From positions 2,836,001 to 2,900,000 of the forward strand of contig NZ_CP040753.1 in assembly GCF_006064855.1 (NCBI RefSeq): a DNA stretch of 64,000 bases, written 5' to 3'. Shown here in pieces: positions 25,626 to 35,207 of the stretch. Numbering within the stretch: the first letter of the stretch is position 1; each line of letters opens with the position of its first letter. The translations under genes were made by a program, and so were the position numbers. The notes below the pieces were generated by a model, which was not told the DNA's origin, did not search any database, and worked only from the letters and a program-made list of their open reading frames with translations. The DNA comes from Sulfitobacter sp. BSw21498 (lineage in GTDB: Bacteria; Pseudomonadota; Alphaproteobacteria; Rhodobacterales; Rhodobacteraceae).

Positions 25626-27503
25626 ATGGCGCATCCAAACCCCAACATAAGCGAAAATCCTCCGGTTATCCGGCAACTGGACGACTCTGCGATTAACCGT
25701 ATCGCCGCCGGAGAGGTCGTTGAACGCCCTGCCTCTGCGGTAAAGGAACTGGTCGAGAACGCGATTGATGCGGGTGCCCGCCAGATTACGGTTGAATATG
25801 CGGACGGGGGCAAAACCCTGATCCGCGTCACGGACGACGGCTGCGGCATTGCGGCGGGCGATCTGGCGCTGGCGCTGTCACGGCACGCGACCTCCAAGAT
25901 CGACGGAACGGACCTGCTGAACATCCACACATTCGGCTTTCGCGGCGAGGCGTTGCCATCGCTAGGCGCTGTCGGGCGGCTTACCATTTGCAGCCGCGTG
26001 GCTGGGCAAGACGGGGCAGAGATTTCGGTCAACGGGGGCGTGACTGGCCCTGTGCGCCCCGCAGCGCTGAACGGCGGCACGGTGGTCACGCTGCGCGACC
26101 TGTTCTTTGCCACCCCTGCGCGTTTGAAATTCCTGCGGACCGACCGCGCCGAGGCGCAGGCGATCTCTGACATCATCAAGCGGTTGGCGATGGCGGAACC
26201 TTTCGTGCGTTTCACCCTGCGCGATGTGTCCGGCGATGGTCCGGGCCGCGAGGTGTTTCGCGCGGACGCAGAACAAGGCGATATGTTCGCTGCGCTGCAT
26301 GGCCGTCTGGCACAAGTGCTGGGGCGCGAGTTTGCCGAAAATGCGCTGGCCATTGATGCCGAACGCGACGGTCTGCACCTGACCGGATATGCCGCCTTGC
26401 CCACTTACTCGCGCGGCTCTGCGGTGACGCAATATTTGTTCGTTAATGGCCGCCCTGTGCGCGACAAGCTTTTGGTGGGCGCGTTGCGCGGGGCTTATTT
26501 TGACCTGCTGAGCCGCGACCGCCATCCTGCTGCCGCGCTGTTTGTCGATTGTGACCCCAAGCTCGTCGACGTGAACGTCCACCCCGCCAAATCCGAAGTG
26601 CGCTTTCGCGACCCCGGTTTGGCGCGCGGGTTGATCGTTTCAGGGTTGCGACATGCGCTGGCGGACGCGGGGCACCGCGCCTCGACCACTGTGGCGAATG
26701 CAACCTTGGGGGCGATGCGGCCCGAACAACCTGCCGGGCGCGTATATCAGATGGACCGCCCCTCTCTTGGTGCGCGCACGACCGCCTATCAGGCCCAAGC
26801 ACCGGAGCCGGGATTTGCCGAAACCGCTGGCATGTGGGGCCGTGTAGATACGCCGCCGCAGTATGGTGCTGACGCCCCTGACGCACAAAGCCATGACGCG
26901 CAGACGCCGGCACCCGCGCCGGACTTTCCTTTGGGAACCGCACGCGGGCAGGTGCATGAGAATTACATCATCGCACAAACGGCGACGGGCATGGTGATTG
27001 TTGACCAGCACGCGGCGCATGAACGTCTGGTCTATGAAAAGCTGAAACGCCAGATGGCGGAAAACGGTGTCGCAGCGCAGGCCTTGTTGATCCCCGAAAT
27101 CGTGGATCTGTCGGCCTCTGACTGTGCGCGGCTGCTTGAGGTCGCGGATGAACTGGCGCGCTTTGGACTGGGGATCGAACCCTTTGGCGGTAGCGCGATC
27201 GCCGTGCGTGAAACGCCCGCGATCCTTGGCACGGTGGACGCCAAGGCCATGGTGCTGGATATCCTCGATGAACTGGCGGACCAAAATGAAAGCAACACAC
27301 TGCAGGCCCGGATCGAGGCGATCCTCAGCCGTGTGGCCTGTCACGGATCAATCCGGTCGGGACGCTGGATGCGCGGCGAGGAAATGAACGCGCTGCTGCG
27401 CGAGATGGAGGCGACCCCCCATTCCGGCCAGTGCAACCATGGCCGCCCCACCTATGTCGAGCTGAAGTTGAGCGATATTGAACGTCTGTTCGGACGCACA
27501 TGA
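25626..27503 (+). CDS. mutL: DNA mismatch repair protein MutL
   Basis: 625 aa. The GHKL ATPase domain (1-330) shows [49 protein letters not shown] and [13 protein letters not shown] variable linker rich in Ala/Pro/Gln (about 340-440) leads to the C-terminal dimerisation domain with [27 protein letters not shown] and [17 protein letters not shown] do not see the DQHAx2Ex4E endonuclease motif in full; [12 protein letters not shown] is the nearest match, so an endonuclease activity is likely. It couples MutS recognition to strand removal. It overlaps rmuC by 4 nt. Confidence 0.96.
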   Translation: MAHPNPNISENPPVIRQLDDSAINRIAAGEVVERPASAVKELVENAIDAGARQITVEYADGGKTLIRVTDDGCGIAAGDLALALSRHATSKIDGTDLLNIHTFGFRGEALPSLGAVGRLTICSRVAGQDGAEISVNGGVTGPVRPAALNGGTVVTLRDLFFATPARLKFLRTDRAEAQAISDIIKRLAMAEPFVRFTLRDVSGDGPGREVFRADAEQGDMFAALHGRLAQVLGREFAENALAIDAERDGLHLTGYAALPTYSRGSAVTQYLFVNGRPVRDKLLVGALRGAYFDLLSRDRHPAAALFVDCDPKLVDVNVHPAKSEVRFRDPGLARGLIVSGLRHALADAGHRASTTVANATLGAMRPEQPAGRVYQMDRPSLGARTTAYQAQAPEPGFAETAGMWGRVDTPPQYGADAPDAQSHDAQTPAPAPDFPLGTARGQVHENYIIAQTATGMVIVDQHAAHERLVYEKLKRQMAENGVAAQALLIPEIVDLSASDCARLLEVADELARFGLGIEPFGGSAIAVRETPAILGTVDAKAMVLDILDELADQNESNTLQARIEAILSRVACHGSIRSGRWMRGEEMNALLREMEATPHSGQCNHGRPTYVELKLSDIERLFGRT

Positions 27504-28741
27504 TCCAGGTTGGTGATGAAACCTATGTGCTGACAGACCCTGCGATGCTGCTGCTGATCGGTGGCGGTTGCGTGGTCTTGCTGGTGCTGATCTTGCTGGT
27601 GATGGCCGTGCGGGCCGCGGGCCGGTCGGCGCGTGTTACCGCCCCGTTGGCGCGACAGATGCAAATCTTGGGGGGCCATGTGCAACAGCTTGGCATGGGG
27701 CAGGAACAACTGCGCGGCGGCTTGCAGACCGTGTCGGACACGCAGGCCAATGCGCAAGCCCAGATGGTACAAAGCATCGAGACGCGGATGGCCCATGTAC
27801 AGCAGCAGATGCAGGACCGGCTGGCCGATAACGCTGCCCGATCCGCGCGGTCGCTTGCAGAGATGCAGGAACGCATGAGCGCGACGTTGCACGGGTCAAG
27901 CAAGCAGACAAACACCAGTCTGACCCAGCTTCAGGAGCGGCTGGCGGCGATCGACAAGGCGCAGGATAATATCACCAAACTGTCCGGCGATGTACTGTCA
28001 CTGCAAGACATCCTGAGCAATAAGCAAACCCGTGGCGCATTTGGTGAAATCCAGCTGCGTGATATCGTTTCCAAGGCGCTGCCAAGCGACAGCTATACCA
28101 TGCAGGCGACGCTCTCGAACGGCAAACGCGCGGATTGTATGATCCACCTGCCGAACCCGCCCGGGCCGATCGCGATCGACAGCAAATTCCCGCTTGAAGC
28201 CTACGAGGCGCTGCGCCGTGCCAAGACCGATTACGAGGTCAAGGACGCCTCCCGTGCGATGCGTGTCGCGGTCAAAGCGCACATCCAAGCGATCTCCACG
28301 AAATACATCATCGAAGGTGAAACAGCCGATGGCGCGCTGATGTTCCTCCCCTCCGAGGCCGTGTATGCGGAACTCCACGCCAACTTTCCCGAATTGGTGC
28401 GTGAAGGCTTTGACGCGCGGGTCTGGATCGTATCACCGACCACCTGCATGGCGACGCTGAACACCATGCGTGCGATCCTGAAAGACGCGCGGATGCGGGA
28501 ACAGGCGGGGGCCATTCGCAAGACGCTCAAGATGTTGCACCGCGACGTAGAGCTTGTGGTGGAACGCGTGGGCAAGCTGAACACCCATTTCGGGCAGGCC
28601 CGCGCCGACCTTGAAGGGTTGGGCACTGCCGCCGAACGCGCGGGCAAACGTGCGGCGCGGCTTGATAATTTCGATTTCGAAGAGTTGTCAGAGCAGGATA
28701 GTCGCGTTGTACCGTTGTCGCGCCCTGACAAAACGCCCTGA
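27500..28741 (+). CDS. rmuC: DNA recombination protein RmuC
   Basis: 413 aa. An N-terminal membrane segment ([21 protein letters not shown], about 10-32) is followed by a Gln-rich coiled coil (40-150). The RmuC nuclease-like domain (about 165-350) shows [48 protein letters not shown] and [12 protein letters not shown]. RmuC limits DNA inversions and affects recombination at short repeats in E. coli. The ATG overlaps the mutL stop, so the two genome-stability genes are co-translated. Confidence 0.93.
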   Translation: MIQVGDETYVLTDPAMLLLIGGGCVVLLVLILLVMAVRAAGRSARVTAPLARQMQILGGHVQQLGMGQEQLRGGLQTVSDTQANAQAQMVQSIETRMAHVQQQMQDRLADNAARSARSLAEMQERMSATLHGSSKQTNTSLTQLQERLAAIDKAQDNITKLSGDVLSLQDILSNKQTRGAFGEIQLRDIVSKALPSDSYTMQATLSNGKRADCMIHLPNPPGPIAIDSKFPLEAYEALRRAKTDYEVKDASRAMRVAVKAHIQAISTKYIIEGETADGALMFLPSEAVYAELHANFPELVREGFDARVWIVSPTTCMATLNTMRAILKDARMREQAGAIRKTLKMLHRDVELVVERVGKLNTHFGQARADLEGLGTAAERAGKRAARLDNFDFEELSEQDSRVVPLSRPDKTP

Positions 28742-28883
28742 CGGGCTAACTAAGCGAGGAGCCACGACAGGGGTGTTACAGAAAGTCGTAGTTAGTGCGT
28801 TATTAACTGCAACTCATGTACAGTCCGGCCCGTGTATCAGCCCAAGCACAGACCAAACCTGACAGACTGGAATTTCTCGCCTT

Positions 28884-30203
28884 ATGCCATTTGAAGCCAT
28901 CGACCCGCCACAGAACACCCCTTTGGCTGGCCACCGAAAAATTGCCGTCATCGGCGCGGGTATTTCCGGCATGGGGGCTGCGCATATGTTGGGCGACGAC
29001 CATCAGGTCACTTTGTTCGAAAGCTGCCCCCGTTTGGGCGGTCATGCGCGCACCAAGATGGCGGGCAGGAAGGGCGATCAGCCTGTGGATACGGGCTTTA
29101 TCGTGTTCAACTATGCCAATTATCCCAACCTCGCCGCACTGTTCAAAGAACTGGACGTGCCAGTCGTTAAATCCAACATGAGCTTTGGTGCGTCCATTGA
29201 CGGCGGGCGGCTTGAATATGGCCTGATGACGCTGGATTCGATCTTTGCGCAGCGGCGCAATGCACTGAACCCCAAATTCCTGCGGATGCTGACCGATATC
29301 GTGCGGTTCAACAACACGGCGACCAAACTGGCGCAGGATCGCACGCTGACCATCGCGGGCTTTTTGGACGAGCTGGGCGCGGGCGAATATTTCCGCAAAT
29401 ATTACCTGACGCCGCTGTCCGGCGCGATCTGGTCAACACCCGTGGACAAGATCATGGATTTCCCAGCCTATTCGATGATCGACTTCTTTGAAAACCACGC
29501 CTTGCTAAGCCACACAGGCCAGCACCAGTGGTATACGGTCGACGGCGGGTCACAGGAATACGTGAACCGTCTGGGGGCATCGCTGTCGGACAAAGGCGTC
29601 GACATCCGCCTTGGCACCCCTGTCCAATCCGTCCGCCGTACCCCGTTGGGGGTAGAGGTGAAAACCAACGGCGCGGAATGGGAAGCCTTTGACGAGGTCG
29701 TGTTTGCCAGCCATTCGGATGACGCACTTGCACTGCTGGCCGACCCCAGCACGGCAGAGCGTGCAGCCTTGGGCGCGGTGAAATACCAACCCAACGATGT
29801 GGTGCTGCATGCGGATGCATCCGTGATGCCCAAGCTGCGCAAAACTTGGGCATCTTGGATTTATGCTGAGGACAAGGGACAGCAGACCGACCGGATCGAC
29901 CTGACATACTGGATGAATTCGTTGCAACCTATCCCGATGGACGATCCGCATTTTGTCACGCTCAACACCAAACGCCCGATCCGCGAGGAACTGATCTATG
30001 ATCAGGTCACTCTGCGCCATCCGGTCTATGATCTGGGCGCGTTGGCAGCCCAAGAGCAGGTGCGCGGATTCAATGGCGCACAGAACACCTGGTTCTGCGG
30101 CGCATGGATGAAGCACGGCTTTCACGAAGACGGGCTATCCAGCGCTGTCGATGTGGTCCAGGGGCTGCGTGCCAAGGCCAAGGTGTCGCTGGCCGCCGAA
30201 TGA
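28884..30203 (+). CDS. FAD-dependent oxidoreductase (amine-oxidase/NAD(P)-binding type)
   Basis: 439 aa. The N-terminal dinucleotide-binding motif is KIAVIGAGISGMGAAHMLGDDHQVTLFE, with CPRLGGHARTKMAG and VDTGFIVFNYANYPNL after it; the end NTWFCGAWMKHGFHEDGLSSAVDV is the second FAD contact. It belongs to the flavoprotein family found with DUF1365 in bacterial oxidative- and photo-stress clusters. In R. sphaeroides a homologous gene set depends on sigma-E/ChrR, responds to singlet oxygen, and has been tied to furan fatty acid formation. No strong ribosome site is visible. It is the first of five overlapping genes. Confidence 0.88.
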   Translation: MPFEAIDPPQNTPLAGHRKIAVIGAGISGMGAAHMLGDDHQVTLFESCPRLGGHARTKMAGRKGDQPVDTGFIVFNYANYPNLAALFKELDVPVVKSNMSFGASIDGGRLEYGLMTLDSIFAQRRNALNPKFLRMLTDIVRFNNTATKLAQDRTLTIAGFLDELGAGEYFRKYYLTPLSGAIWSTPVDKIMDFPAYSMIDFFENHALLSHTGQHQWYTVDGGSQEYVNRLGASLSDKGVDIRLGTPVQSVRRTPLGVEVKTNGAEWEAFDEVVFASHSDDALALLADPSTAERAALGAVKYQPNDVVLHADASVMPKLRKTWASWIYAEDKGQQTDRIDLTYWMNSLQPIPMDDPHFVTLNTKRPIREELIYDQVTLRHPVYDLGALAAQEQVRGFNGAQNTWFCGAWMKHGFHEDGLSSAVDVVQGLRAKAKVSLAAE

Positions 30204-30961
30204 CAGCGCGCGTGGATCATATCCGGGGCGTTACCTATCATGGGCGCAAGGGGGCGGTCGAAAACAGCTTTCGCTATTCTATCGATTATGTGGTGCTGGA
30301 TGCAGAGGCCGATCTGCAAACGCCCGCGCTATTCGGGCGCAACCGCGGCGCTGTGACATCCCTGTGGAACGCGGATCACGGTGGCCCCAAAGGTGCGGGT
30401 CGCGGGGCCGCTTGGGTGCGCGATGTTCTGGCGCAGCATAACGTCACCGGCGTCGCGCGGATCGAGCTGATGGCACAGCCTCGGGTTCTGGGGCATGTCT
30501 TTAACCCCGTTAGTTTCTGGCTTTGCCGACGCGCCGACTCGGCGTTGATCGCGGTGATATCAGAGGTGTCGAACACATTCGGCGACCGCCACAGTTATCT
30601 GTGTCACCACGATGACCTGCGCCCGATAGAGCCGACCGATCACCTGCACGCGACGAAGATTTTTCATGTCTCGCCCTTTCAGCCGGTCGAAGGCGGATAC
30701 AGCTTTCGCTTTGATATTCGCGATGATCATATCGGGGTCTGGATCGACTATACCCGGACCACTGGCGGGTTGATCGCCACGCTAACCGGTACGCGCACCC
30801 CGCTGACGAACCGCGCAATCGTGTGGTCGCTGCTGCGGCGTCCGTTCGGGGCGCGGCGTGTGCTCGGGCTAATCCACTGGCAGGCGCTAAAACTCTGGTG
30901 GAAGGGCGGCGGCTATCGCCCGCGCCCCGAACCGCCGGTGAATGACGTCTCGAAAACGTGA
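30200..30961 (+). CDS. DUF1365 domain-containing protein
   Basis: 253 aa from the ATG that overlaps the upstream stop; the longer frame is an artefact. Family markers are GVTYHGRKGAVENSFRYSIDYV, RVLGHVFNPVSFWLCRRAD, VSNTFGDRHSYL and KIFHVSPFQPVEGGYSF. DUF1365 proteins occur with the flavoprotein above and often with a cyclopropane-fatty-acid-synthase-like methyltransferase, which is missing here. Biochemical function is unproven; lipid modification is the usual guess. It overlaps the next gene through GTGA. Confidence 0.9.
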   Translation: MTARVDHIRGVTYHGRKGAVENSFRYSIDYVVLDAEADLQTPALFGRNRGAVTSLWNADHGGPKGAGRGAAWVRDVLAQHNVTGVARIELMAQPRVLGHVFNPVSFWLCRRADSALIAVISEVSNTFGDRHSYLCHHDDLRPIEPTDHLHATKIFHVSPFQPVEGGYSFRFDIRDDHIGVWIDYTRTTGGLIATLTGTRTPLTNRAIVWSLLRRPFGARRVLGLIHWQALKLWWKGGGYRPRPEPPVNDVSKT

Positions 30962-32199
30962 CCCGCTCGGCGCATCAACTGCCGGCCTATGCGCTGTTTG
31001 CGTCACTGCTGGCGGCGGCGGGGCTGCCGATTTACATCCATGCGCCAAAGTTCTTTGTTGATGAATACGGGGTGTCCCTTGGCGCTTTGGGGTCGGTGCT
31101 GTTTGGGCTGCGCCTGCTTGATGTGGTCCAAGACCCGCTGCTGGGGCGCTTGTCGCATATGCTGCGCCACAAGCGCGAGGTGGCTGTCGCTGTCGGCACA
31201 GCCCTGATGGCAGGGTCGATGTTTGCGCTGTTTGCGGTTCCGCCGTTGCTGCCGCCGCTGATCTGGTTTGCGCTGACCCTGACGGGCGTGTTTTCTGCGT
31301 TCAGTTTCCTCACAATCTGTTTTTATGCCCAAGGGGTCGCCAAGGCGGTGACGTTGCCCGGGCGTGGGCATCTGATGCTGGCACGCTGGCGCGAGACCGG
31401 GGCGTTGCTGGGCGTCTGCGTCGCCTCGGTGCTGCCTGTGATGCTCGGGGTGGTGTCAGATGCACCGTTTGCGGGGTTCGCCGTCGGCTTTGCCGTGCTT
31501 GGCGCGGCGGGCGTTTTTGCCATGCGGGGCGAGTGGCACAGCACAGGCATCGTGGGCACCACGGGTATCGGCGTGGTCCTGCGCGATCCCGTCGCGCGCC
31601 GGCTGTTGCTGATCGCGCTTTTCAATGCCGCCCCCGTTGCAGTCACATCGACGCTCTTCCTGTTCTATGTCGAAAGCGTGCTGCGCGCACCGGGGTGGGA
31701 GGGGCCGCTGCTGTTGCTGTTCTTCCTCTCTGCTGCCGTCGCGGCCCCGTTCTGGGGCAAACTGGCAGAGCGTTTCGGCCCCAAGCCCGTCTTGCTCGCT
31801 GCGATGACGCTGGCGATTGTGGTGTTCGCGGGGACATTGTTGCTGGGGGCGGGGGATCTGGCGTGGTTCGTGCTGGTGTGTCTTGCCTCCGGTGCGGTGC
31901 TCGGGGCCGATCTGACGCTTCTACCTGCCATGTTTGCAGCACGTATGGCGGTTGTGGCCCCATCCGCCGCCGAAGGGTTCGGGCTGTGGTCACTTGTGTC
32001 AAAATTCTCCCTTGCCTTCGCTGCCATAGCGCTACTTCCCACCCTGCAGGCGTCCGGTTTTGACAGTGTTGCCACGGGCAATGGACCTGTGGCGATCTCT
32101 ACCCTCATAGGGCTTTATGCCGGTGTGCCTTGCGTGCTCAAGCTGATTGCCATCGGGTTGATGGCCGCCACGCCGCTGCAAAAGGATGACGAAATATGA
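30958..32199 (+). CDS. MFS transporter (GPH/MelB-like)
   Basis: 413 aa with about 12 membrane helices. The GTG start overlaps the DUF1365 stop (GTGA). LRLLDVVQDPLLGRLSHMLRHKREV is the family A loop (helix 2-3 motif DxxxDPxxGxxxD-like), which places it near the glycoside-pentoside-hexuronide branch of the MFS. In Rhodobacter-type stress clusters an MFS gene stands at this position. The substrate is unknown; a lipid or lipid precursor would fit the neighbours. It overlaps the DUF3833 gene by 4 nt. Confidence 0.85.
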   Translation: MTRSAHQLPAYALFASLLAAAGLPIYIHAPKFFVDEYGVSLGALGSVLFGLRLLDVVQDPLLGRLSHMLRHKREVAVAVGTALMAGSMFALFAVPPLLPPLIWFALTLTGVFSAFSFLTICFYAQGVAKAVTLPGRGHLMLARWRETGALLGVCVASVLPVMLGVVSDAPFAGFAVGFAVLGAAGVFAMRGEWHSTGIVGTTGIGVVLRDPVARRLLLIALFNAAPVAVTSTLFLFYVESVLRAPGWEGPLLLLFFLSAAVAAPFWGKLAERFGPKPVLLAAMTLAIVVFAGTLLLGAGDLAWFVLVCLASGAVLGADLTLLPAMFAARMAVVAPSAAEGFGLWSLVSKFSLAFAAIALLPTLQASGFDSVATGNGPVAISTLIGLYAGVPCVLKLIAIGLMAATPLQKDDEI

Positions 32200-32759
32200 T
32201 CGATGTTCTGTATGTTTTTATAGGGGCTGCCCTGGTGCTTGCGGTCTGGCTGGCGCGGCGGCTTGTCATGAGCTTTTCTGCACAAAAGCCGTCGGACTAT
32301 GCGGACGACTACACGGCCTTCGACATGAAGAAACATCTGAACGGGGCCATGGTCTGCGAAGGCGTAATCTTTGGCCCGTCGGGACGGGTAACCAGCAGCT
32401 TTGTGGCTGACTTTGTTGTGACATGGGATGGCGACACCGCGCAGATTAACGAACATTTCGTCTACGACGATAATACCACCCAAGACCGTGTCTGGACGAT
32501 CACATTGGGCGAGGCAGGGCATTTCACCGCGACGGCGCCCGACGTCATCGGCGCTGCCAAAGGGCGCAACGTTGGCGCGACGGTACAGTCGAAATATGTC
32601 ATCCAGTTGCCCGACGATGTCGGTGCGCACCTGCTGAAAACCGTGGACTGGATGTATCTTACCCGGGACGGCACGATCATCAACCGCAGCCAATTTCGCA
32701 AATTTGGCCTGAAGGTGGCCGAGCTTGTTGCGACAATTCGTAGAAAGGATGAACAATGA
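32196..32759 (+). CDS. DUF3833 family protein
   Basis: 187 aa. One N-terminal membrane segment (VLYVFIGAALVLAVWLA) is followed by the DUF3833 body: KKHLNGAMVCEGVIFGPSGRVTSSFVADF, DDNTTQDRVWTI, NVGATVQSKYVIQLPD and VDWMYLTRDGTIINRSQFRKFGL. In gammaproteobacteria the family members are lipoproteins; here it is anchored by a helix without a lipobox Cys. Role unknown. It sits between MFS and SDR genes with 4-nt overlaps on both sides. Confidence 0.87.
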   Translation: MIDVLYVFIGAALVLAVWLARRLVMSFSAQKPSDYADDYTAFDMKKHLNGAMVCEGVIFGPSGRVTSSFVADFVVTWDGDTAQINEHFVYDDNTTQDRVWTITLGEAGHFTATAPDVIGAAKGRNVGATVQSKYVIQLPDDVGAHLLKTVDWMYLTRDGTIINRSQFRKFGLKVAELVATIRRKDEQ

Positions 32760-33487
32760 CCGAATGGACCAGAAAGCGCTATTGGCTGATCGGGGCGAGT
32801 GCGGGATTAGGCGAAGCTCTTGCGCATAAGCTTGGCCGACTGGGTGCCGAAGTCATTGTCTCGGCCCGATCCGAAGACAAGCTGGCGGCATTGACGAAGG
32901 AATTGCCCGTGTCCGCCAGCTATCAGACCATCGATGTGCAGGATATCGATAGTATCCGTGCTGCGGTCAAAGCTGTTGGTCCGGTGGACGGAATTGTCTA
33001 TCTGGCGGGGGCCTACTGGCCATTCGCCGCGCAGGCGTGGGAGCCTGAACACGCAACCACGATGATAGACGTAAATCTTACCGGCCTTGTGCGCGTGATG
33101 GGAGAAGTCGTGCCTGATATGGTCAAGCGCGGCGCGGGGCATATCGTTATTACCTCGAGCCTCACGGCCTATCGTGGATTGCCAAAATCTATCGGCTACA
33201 CTGCCTCCAAGGCGGGTACCCTGTCGCTGGCGGAATGTATGCACGCTGATCTGCGCAAAACCGGCATCAAGGTGCAGGTGATCAACCCCGGTTTTATTAA
33301 GACGCAGCTGACCGACAAGAACGACTTTAAAATGCCGTTTCTGATGGAGCCCGAGGCCGCCGCCCAACAGGTGGTCGAACACATGAGCGGCACCAGCTTT
33401 AAGAAAAGCTTTCCGTTCGGATTTTCGCTGTTCTTCCGGCTGGCGCAGTTCCTACCCGACGGCATTTATTACCGTCTGTTCGGGTAA
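32756..33487 (+). CDS. SDR family NAD(P)-dependent oxidoreductase
   Basis: 243 aa. The cofactor loop is LIGASAGLGEALAHKLG (TGxxxGxG variant), the NAG-like element is YLAGAYWPF, and the catalytic set is S in VITSSLTAYRG with YTASK about 13 residues on (Y-x3-K). VINPGFIKTQLTD follows. The C-terminal FGFSLFFRLAQFLPDGIYYRLF is hydrophobic and may touch the membrane. It ends the five-gene operon. The substrate is unknown; the family and neighbours suggest a lipid-linked oxidoreduction. Confidence 0.9.
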   Translation: MTEWTRKRYWLIGASAGLGEALAHKLGRLGAEVIVSARSEDKLAALTKELPVSASYQTIDVQDIDSIRAAVKAVGPVDGIVYLAGAYWPFAAQAWEPEHATTMIDVNLTGLVRVMGEVVPDMVKRGAGHIVITSSLTAYRGLPKSIGYTASKAGTLSLAECMHADLRKTGIKVQVINPGFIKTQLTDKNDFKMPFLMEPEAAAQQVVEHMSGTSFKKSFPFGFSLFFRLAQFLPDGIYYRLFG

Positions 33488-33490
33488 TCC

Positions 33491-33515
33491 GGTCGGGCAG
33501 GTGACCTGCCCAACC
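33491..33515. terminator. hairpin between convergent genes, possible terminator
   Basis: GGGCAG and CTGCCC form a tight stem (33495-33500 / 33506-33511), extended by outer GGT/ACC pairing. It lies between the stops of the SDR and saccharopine dehydrogenase genes. It lacks a T run on either side, so any terminator role may need Rho. Confidence 0.4.
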
Positions 33516-33523
33516 GCAAGGCA

Positions 33524-34579
33524 TTACAGCTTTGCGCTATGCGTGGCGAAAACTGCGCGTGCACGCTGCCAGACAGGGGCATCATCATCGGCCAGCGCGG
33601 ACAGCGTGGGCAGCAGCTGCGCGGCGTAGTCTTCAGAGCTTTCCAGCGGCAGCATCGATGGCAGGTTATCAATCGCGGTGACGTCCAGTGGCGGGGTATT
33701 GTGGACGCGCAAGGCAGGCTCTTGCCATGTTGTCGCACGGTCATAGATCGGCACCGGGTTGAAATCGCTATCGGGGTCGCAGGCGATATCCCCGATCACC
33801 CGCAGCGCCCGTGAGCTATCGAGCGCGCTTTTGGGCACAAAAACCGGCGTTTGAGGCCCCGCCAGAATGCAGTTGAAAAACAGCACGTGCTGCAAGATTT
33901 CCGGGAAGGGGCCGCCGTGAGCAGTTTCCTTCACGTCCCAACCGGTTACTTTGATGCCAAGGCGCGCGCATAAATCCGTCGCACCGCTGCCGACCCGACC
34001 AAGCGCGCCGATGACCAAAGCGTCCGGCACCTCGAGCCCGTCAATCTGTGCCGCAAGGTCGCGGGTCAGCGCGTCGGCGTCTGGATAAGGCGTGATCGCG
34101 GCGACGACCTTGTTGCGGGTTTGGGCTGCCCAGCATTTGACGGCCACCGCAGCACCCGCAAACCCTGCCCAATACCCAAAGGCGGCGACACGGCGACTGG
34201 AATTATCTGTTAGATATTCCAAATCCAGCAACATGCCGCCGCCAGCCTTGAAGCGTTGCAGCAGGATGCGCCCTGCCGATTGCCCTTTATAGGCGTGCCC
34301 GAACATGATGTGTCGATGGACCAGTGGCGTGCCGTTTTCGGGTAGCTCTTTCAGGCCAAAGATGATCGCATCAGCGGGGGCATCAGGCCAGCTGTTCTGG
34401 GGCGCGATGGCGCAGCCTGTGGCCTTGTAGCCGTCGGTTGCGATGACGCGGGTATCCGACGCTTCGACCGTGACGCGGAAACCCTGTTCCATCAGCGTCG
34501 AAACCCCTTTGGGCGTAATGCCCACGCGGGTTTCATTGTCGCGCTGTTCGGCACGGACCCAGAGATGTGGCGCGGTCAT
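33524..34579 (-). CDS. saccharopine dehydrogenase (LYS1-like)
   Basis: 351 aa; the ATG overlaps the GST stop by 4 nt. N-terminal HLWVRAEQRDNETRVGITPKGVSTLMEQGF and the central GHAYKGQSAGRILLQRFKAGGGMLLDLEYL, VIGALGRVGSGATDLCARLGIKVTGWDVKET are typical of the NAD+-dependent, lysine-forming saccharopine dehydrogenase fold shared with alanine dehydrogenase. In bacteria it may serve lysine breakdown or another opine-like reaction. No lysine-ketoglutarate reductase gene is adjacent, so the physiological direction is open. Confidence 0.88.
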   Translation of the reverse strand: MTAPHLWVRAEQRDNETRVGITPKGVSTLMEQGFRVTVEASDTRVIATDGYKATGCAIAPQNSWPDAPADAIIFGLKELPENGTPLVHRHIMFGHAYKGQSAGRILLQRFKAGGGMLLDLEYLTDNSSRRVAAFGYWAGFAGAAVAVKCWAAQTRNKVVAAITPYPDADALTRDLAAQIDGLEVPDALVIGALGRVGSGATDLCARLGIKVTGWDVKETAHGGPFPEILQHVLFFNCILAGPQTPVFVPKSALDSSRALRVIGDIACDPDSDFNPVPIYDRATTWQEPALRVHNTPPLDVTAIDNLPSMLPLESSEDYAAQLLPTLSALADDDAPVWQRARAVFATHSAKL

Positions 34580-35196
34580 AGCATGCCTTTGTCTTTTACC
34601 GCGACGACACTGTCGCGGGCGGTCATCTGCTGCATGAACTCGGTGATCTTGGGGAAGGCCGCCGTCTCTACGCCGTCCCCCGCAAGCCAGTTGCACACGA
34701 CGAACAGATACGGATCGGCGAGGCTGAAAGCGTCGCCCAATACATACGGTCCGCGCAGGATATCATTTTCGACAAAATCGGCGCAGGCGGCCATGGTCTC
34801 GGGCACCTGAGCGGTCATATCGTCAAAGCTTGACTGGTGCTTGGCCCACCGCGATCCGCGCATTTTGTGGGCGTGTGCGACATGCATGGTCGAGGCGAGG
34901 TAATACATCGCACTGCGCATCTGTGCCGCTGCGGTCGCGTCCGACGGGGACAGCCCTGCCTTGGGGGCGATGGCGGCGACATAATCAAGCAAGGCACCCG
35001 TTTCTGTCAGGATCGTATCATCCTCAAGGCGCAGCGCGGGGACGCGGCCCTTGGGGTTGATTGCCAGATAGTCGGGTTTTGTCTGCTCTGCCGTGGCGAA
35101 ATCGACGCGCACCGCGCGATAGGGCAGGCCCGCTTCTTCGAGGGCGATCGCCACCGCAACAGAGATGGTTCCGGGCGTGTAATAAAGCGAAAGCAT
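34576..35196 (-). CDS. glutathione S-transferase family protein
   Basis: 206 aa from the second of two adjacent ATGs; AAAGG is 7 nt upstream of it. N-terminal thioredoxin fold LSLYYTPGTISVAVAIALEEAGLPY carries the likely catalytic Ser/Thr region, and the cis-Pro segment is NPKGRVPALRLEDDTILTETGALLDYV. The all-alpha C-terminal domain contains GPYVLGDAFSLADPYLFVVCNWL (N-capping box). It is a bacterial beta-like GST. Its role and substrate are unknown; coupling to saccharopine dehydrogenase is by overlap. Confidence 0.88.
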   Translation of the reverse strand: MLSLYYTPGTISVAVAIALEEAGLPYRAVRVDFATAEQTKPDYLAINPKGRVPALRLEDDTILTETGALLDYVAAIAPKAGLSPSDATAAAQMRSAMYYLASTMHVAHAHKMRGSRWAKHQSSFDDMTAQVPETMAACADFVENDILRGPYVLGDAFSLADPYLFVVCNWLAGDGVETAAFPKITEFMQQMTARDSVVAVKDKGML

Positions 35197-35207
35197 CATT
35201 TTACCTT

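Noticed and set aside
28742..28883. ECF sigma-E type promoter before the flavoprotein operon
   Set aside because: I looked for a TGATC-N18-TAAGA-like pair and found none; a short AGTTA/TAACT repeat is too weak to report as a site.
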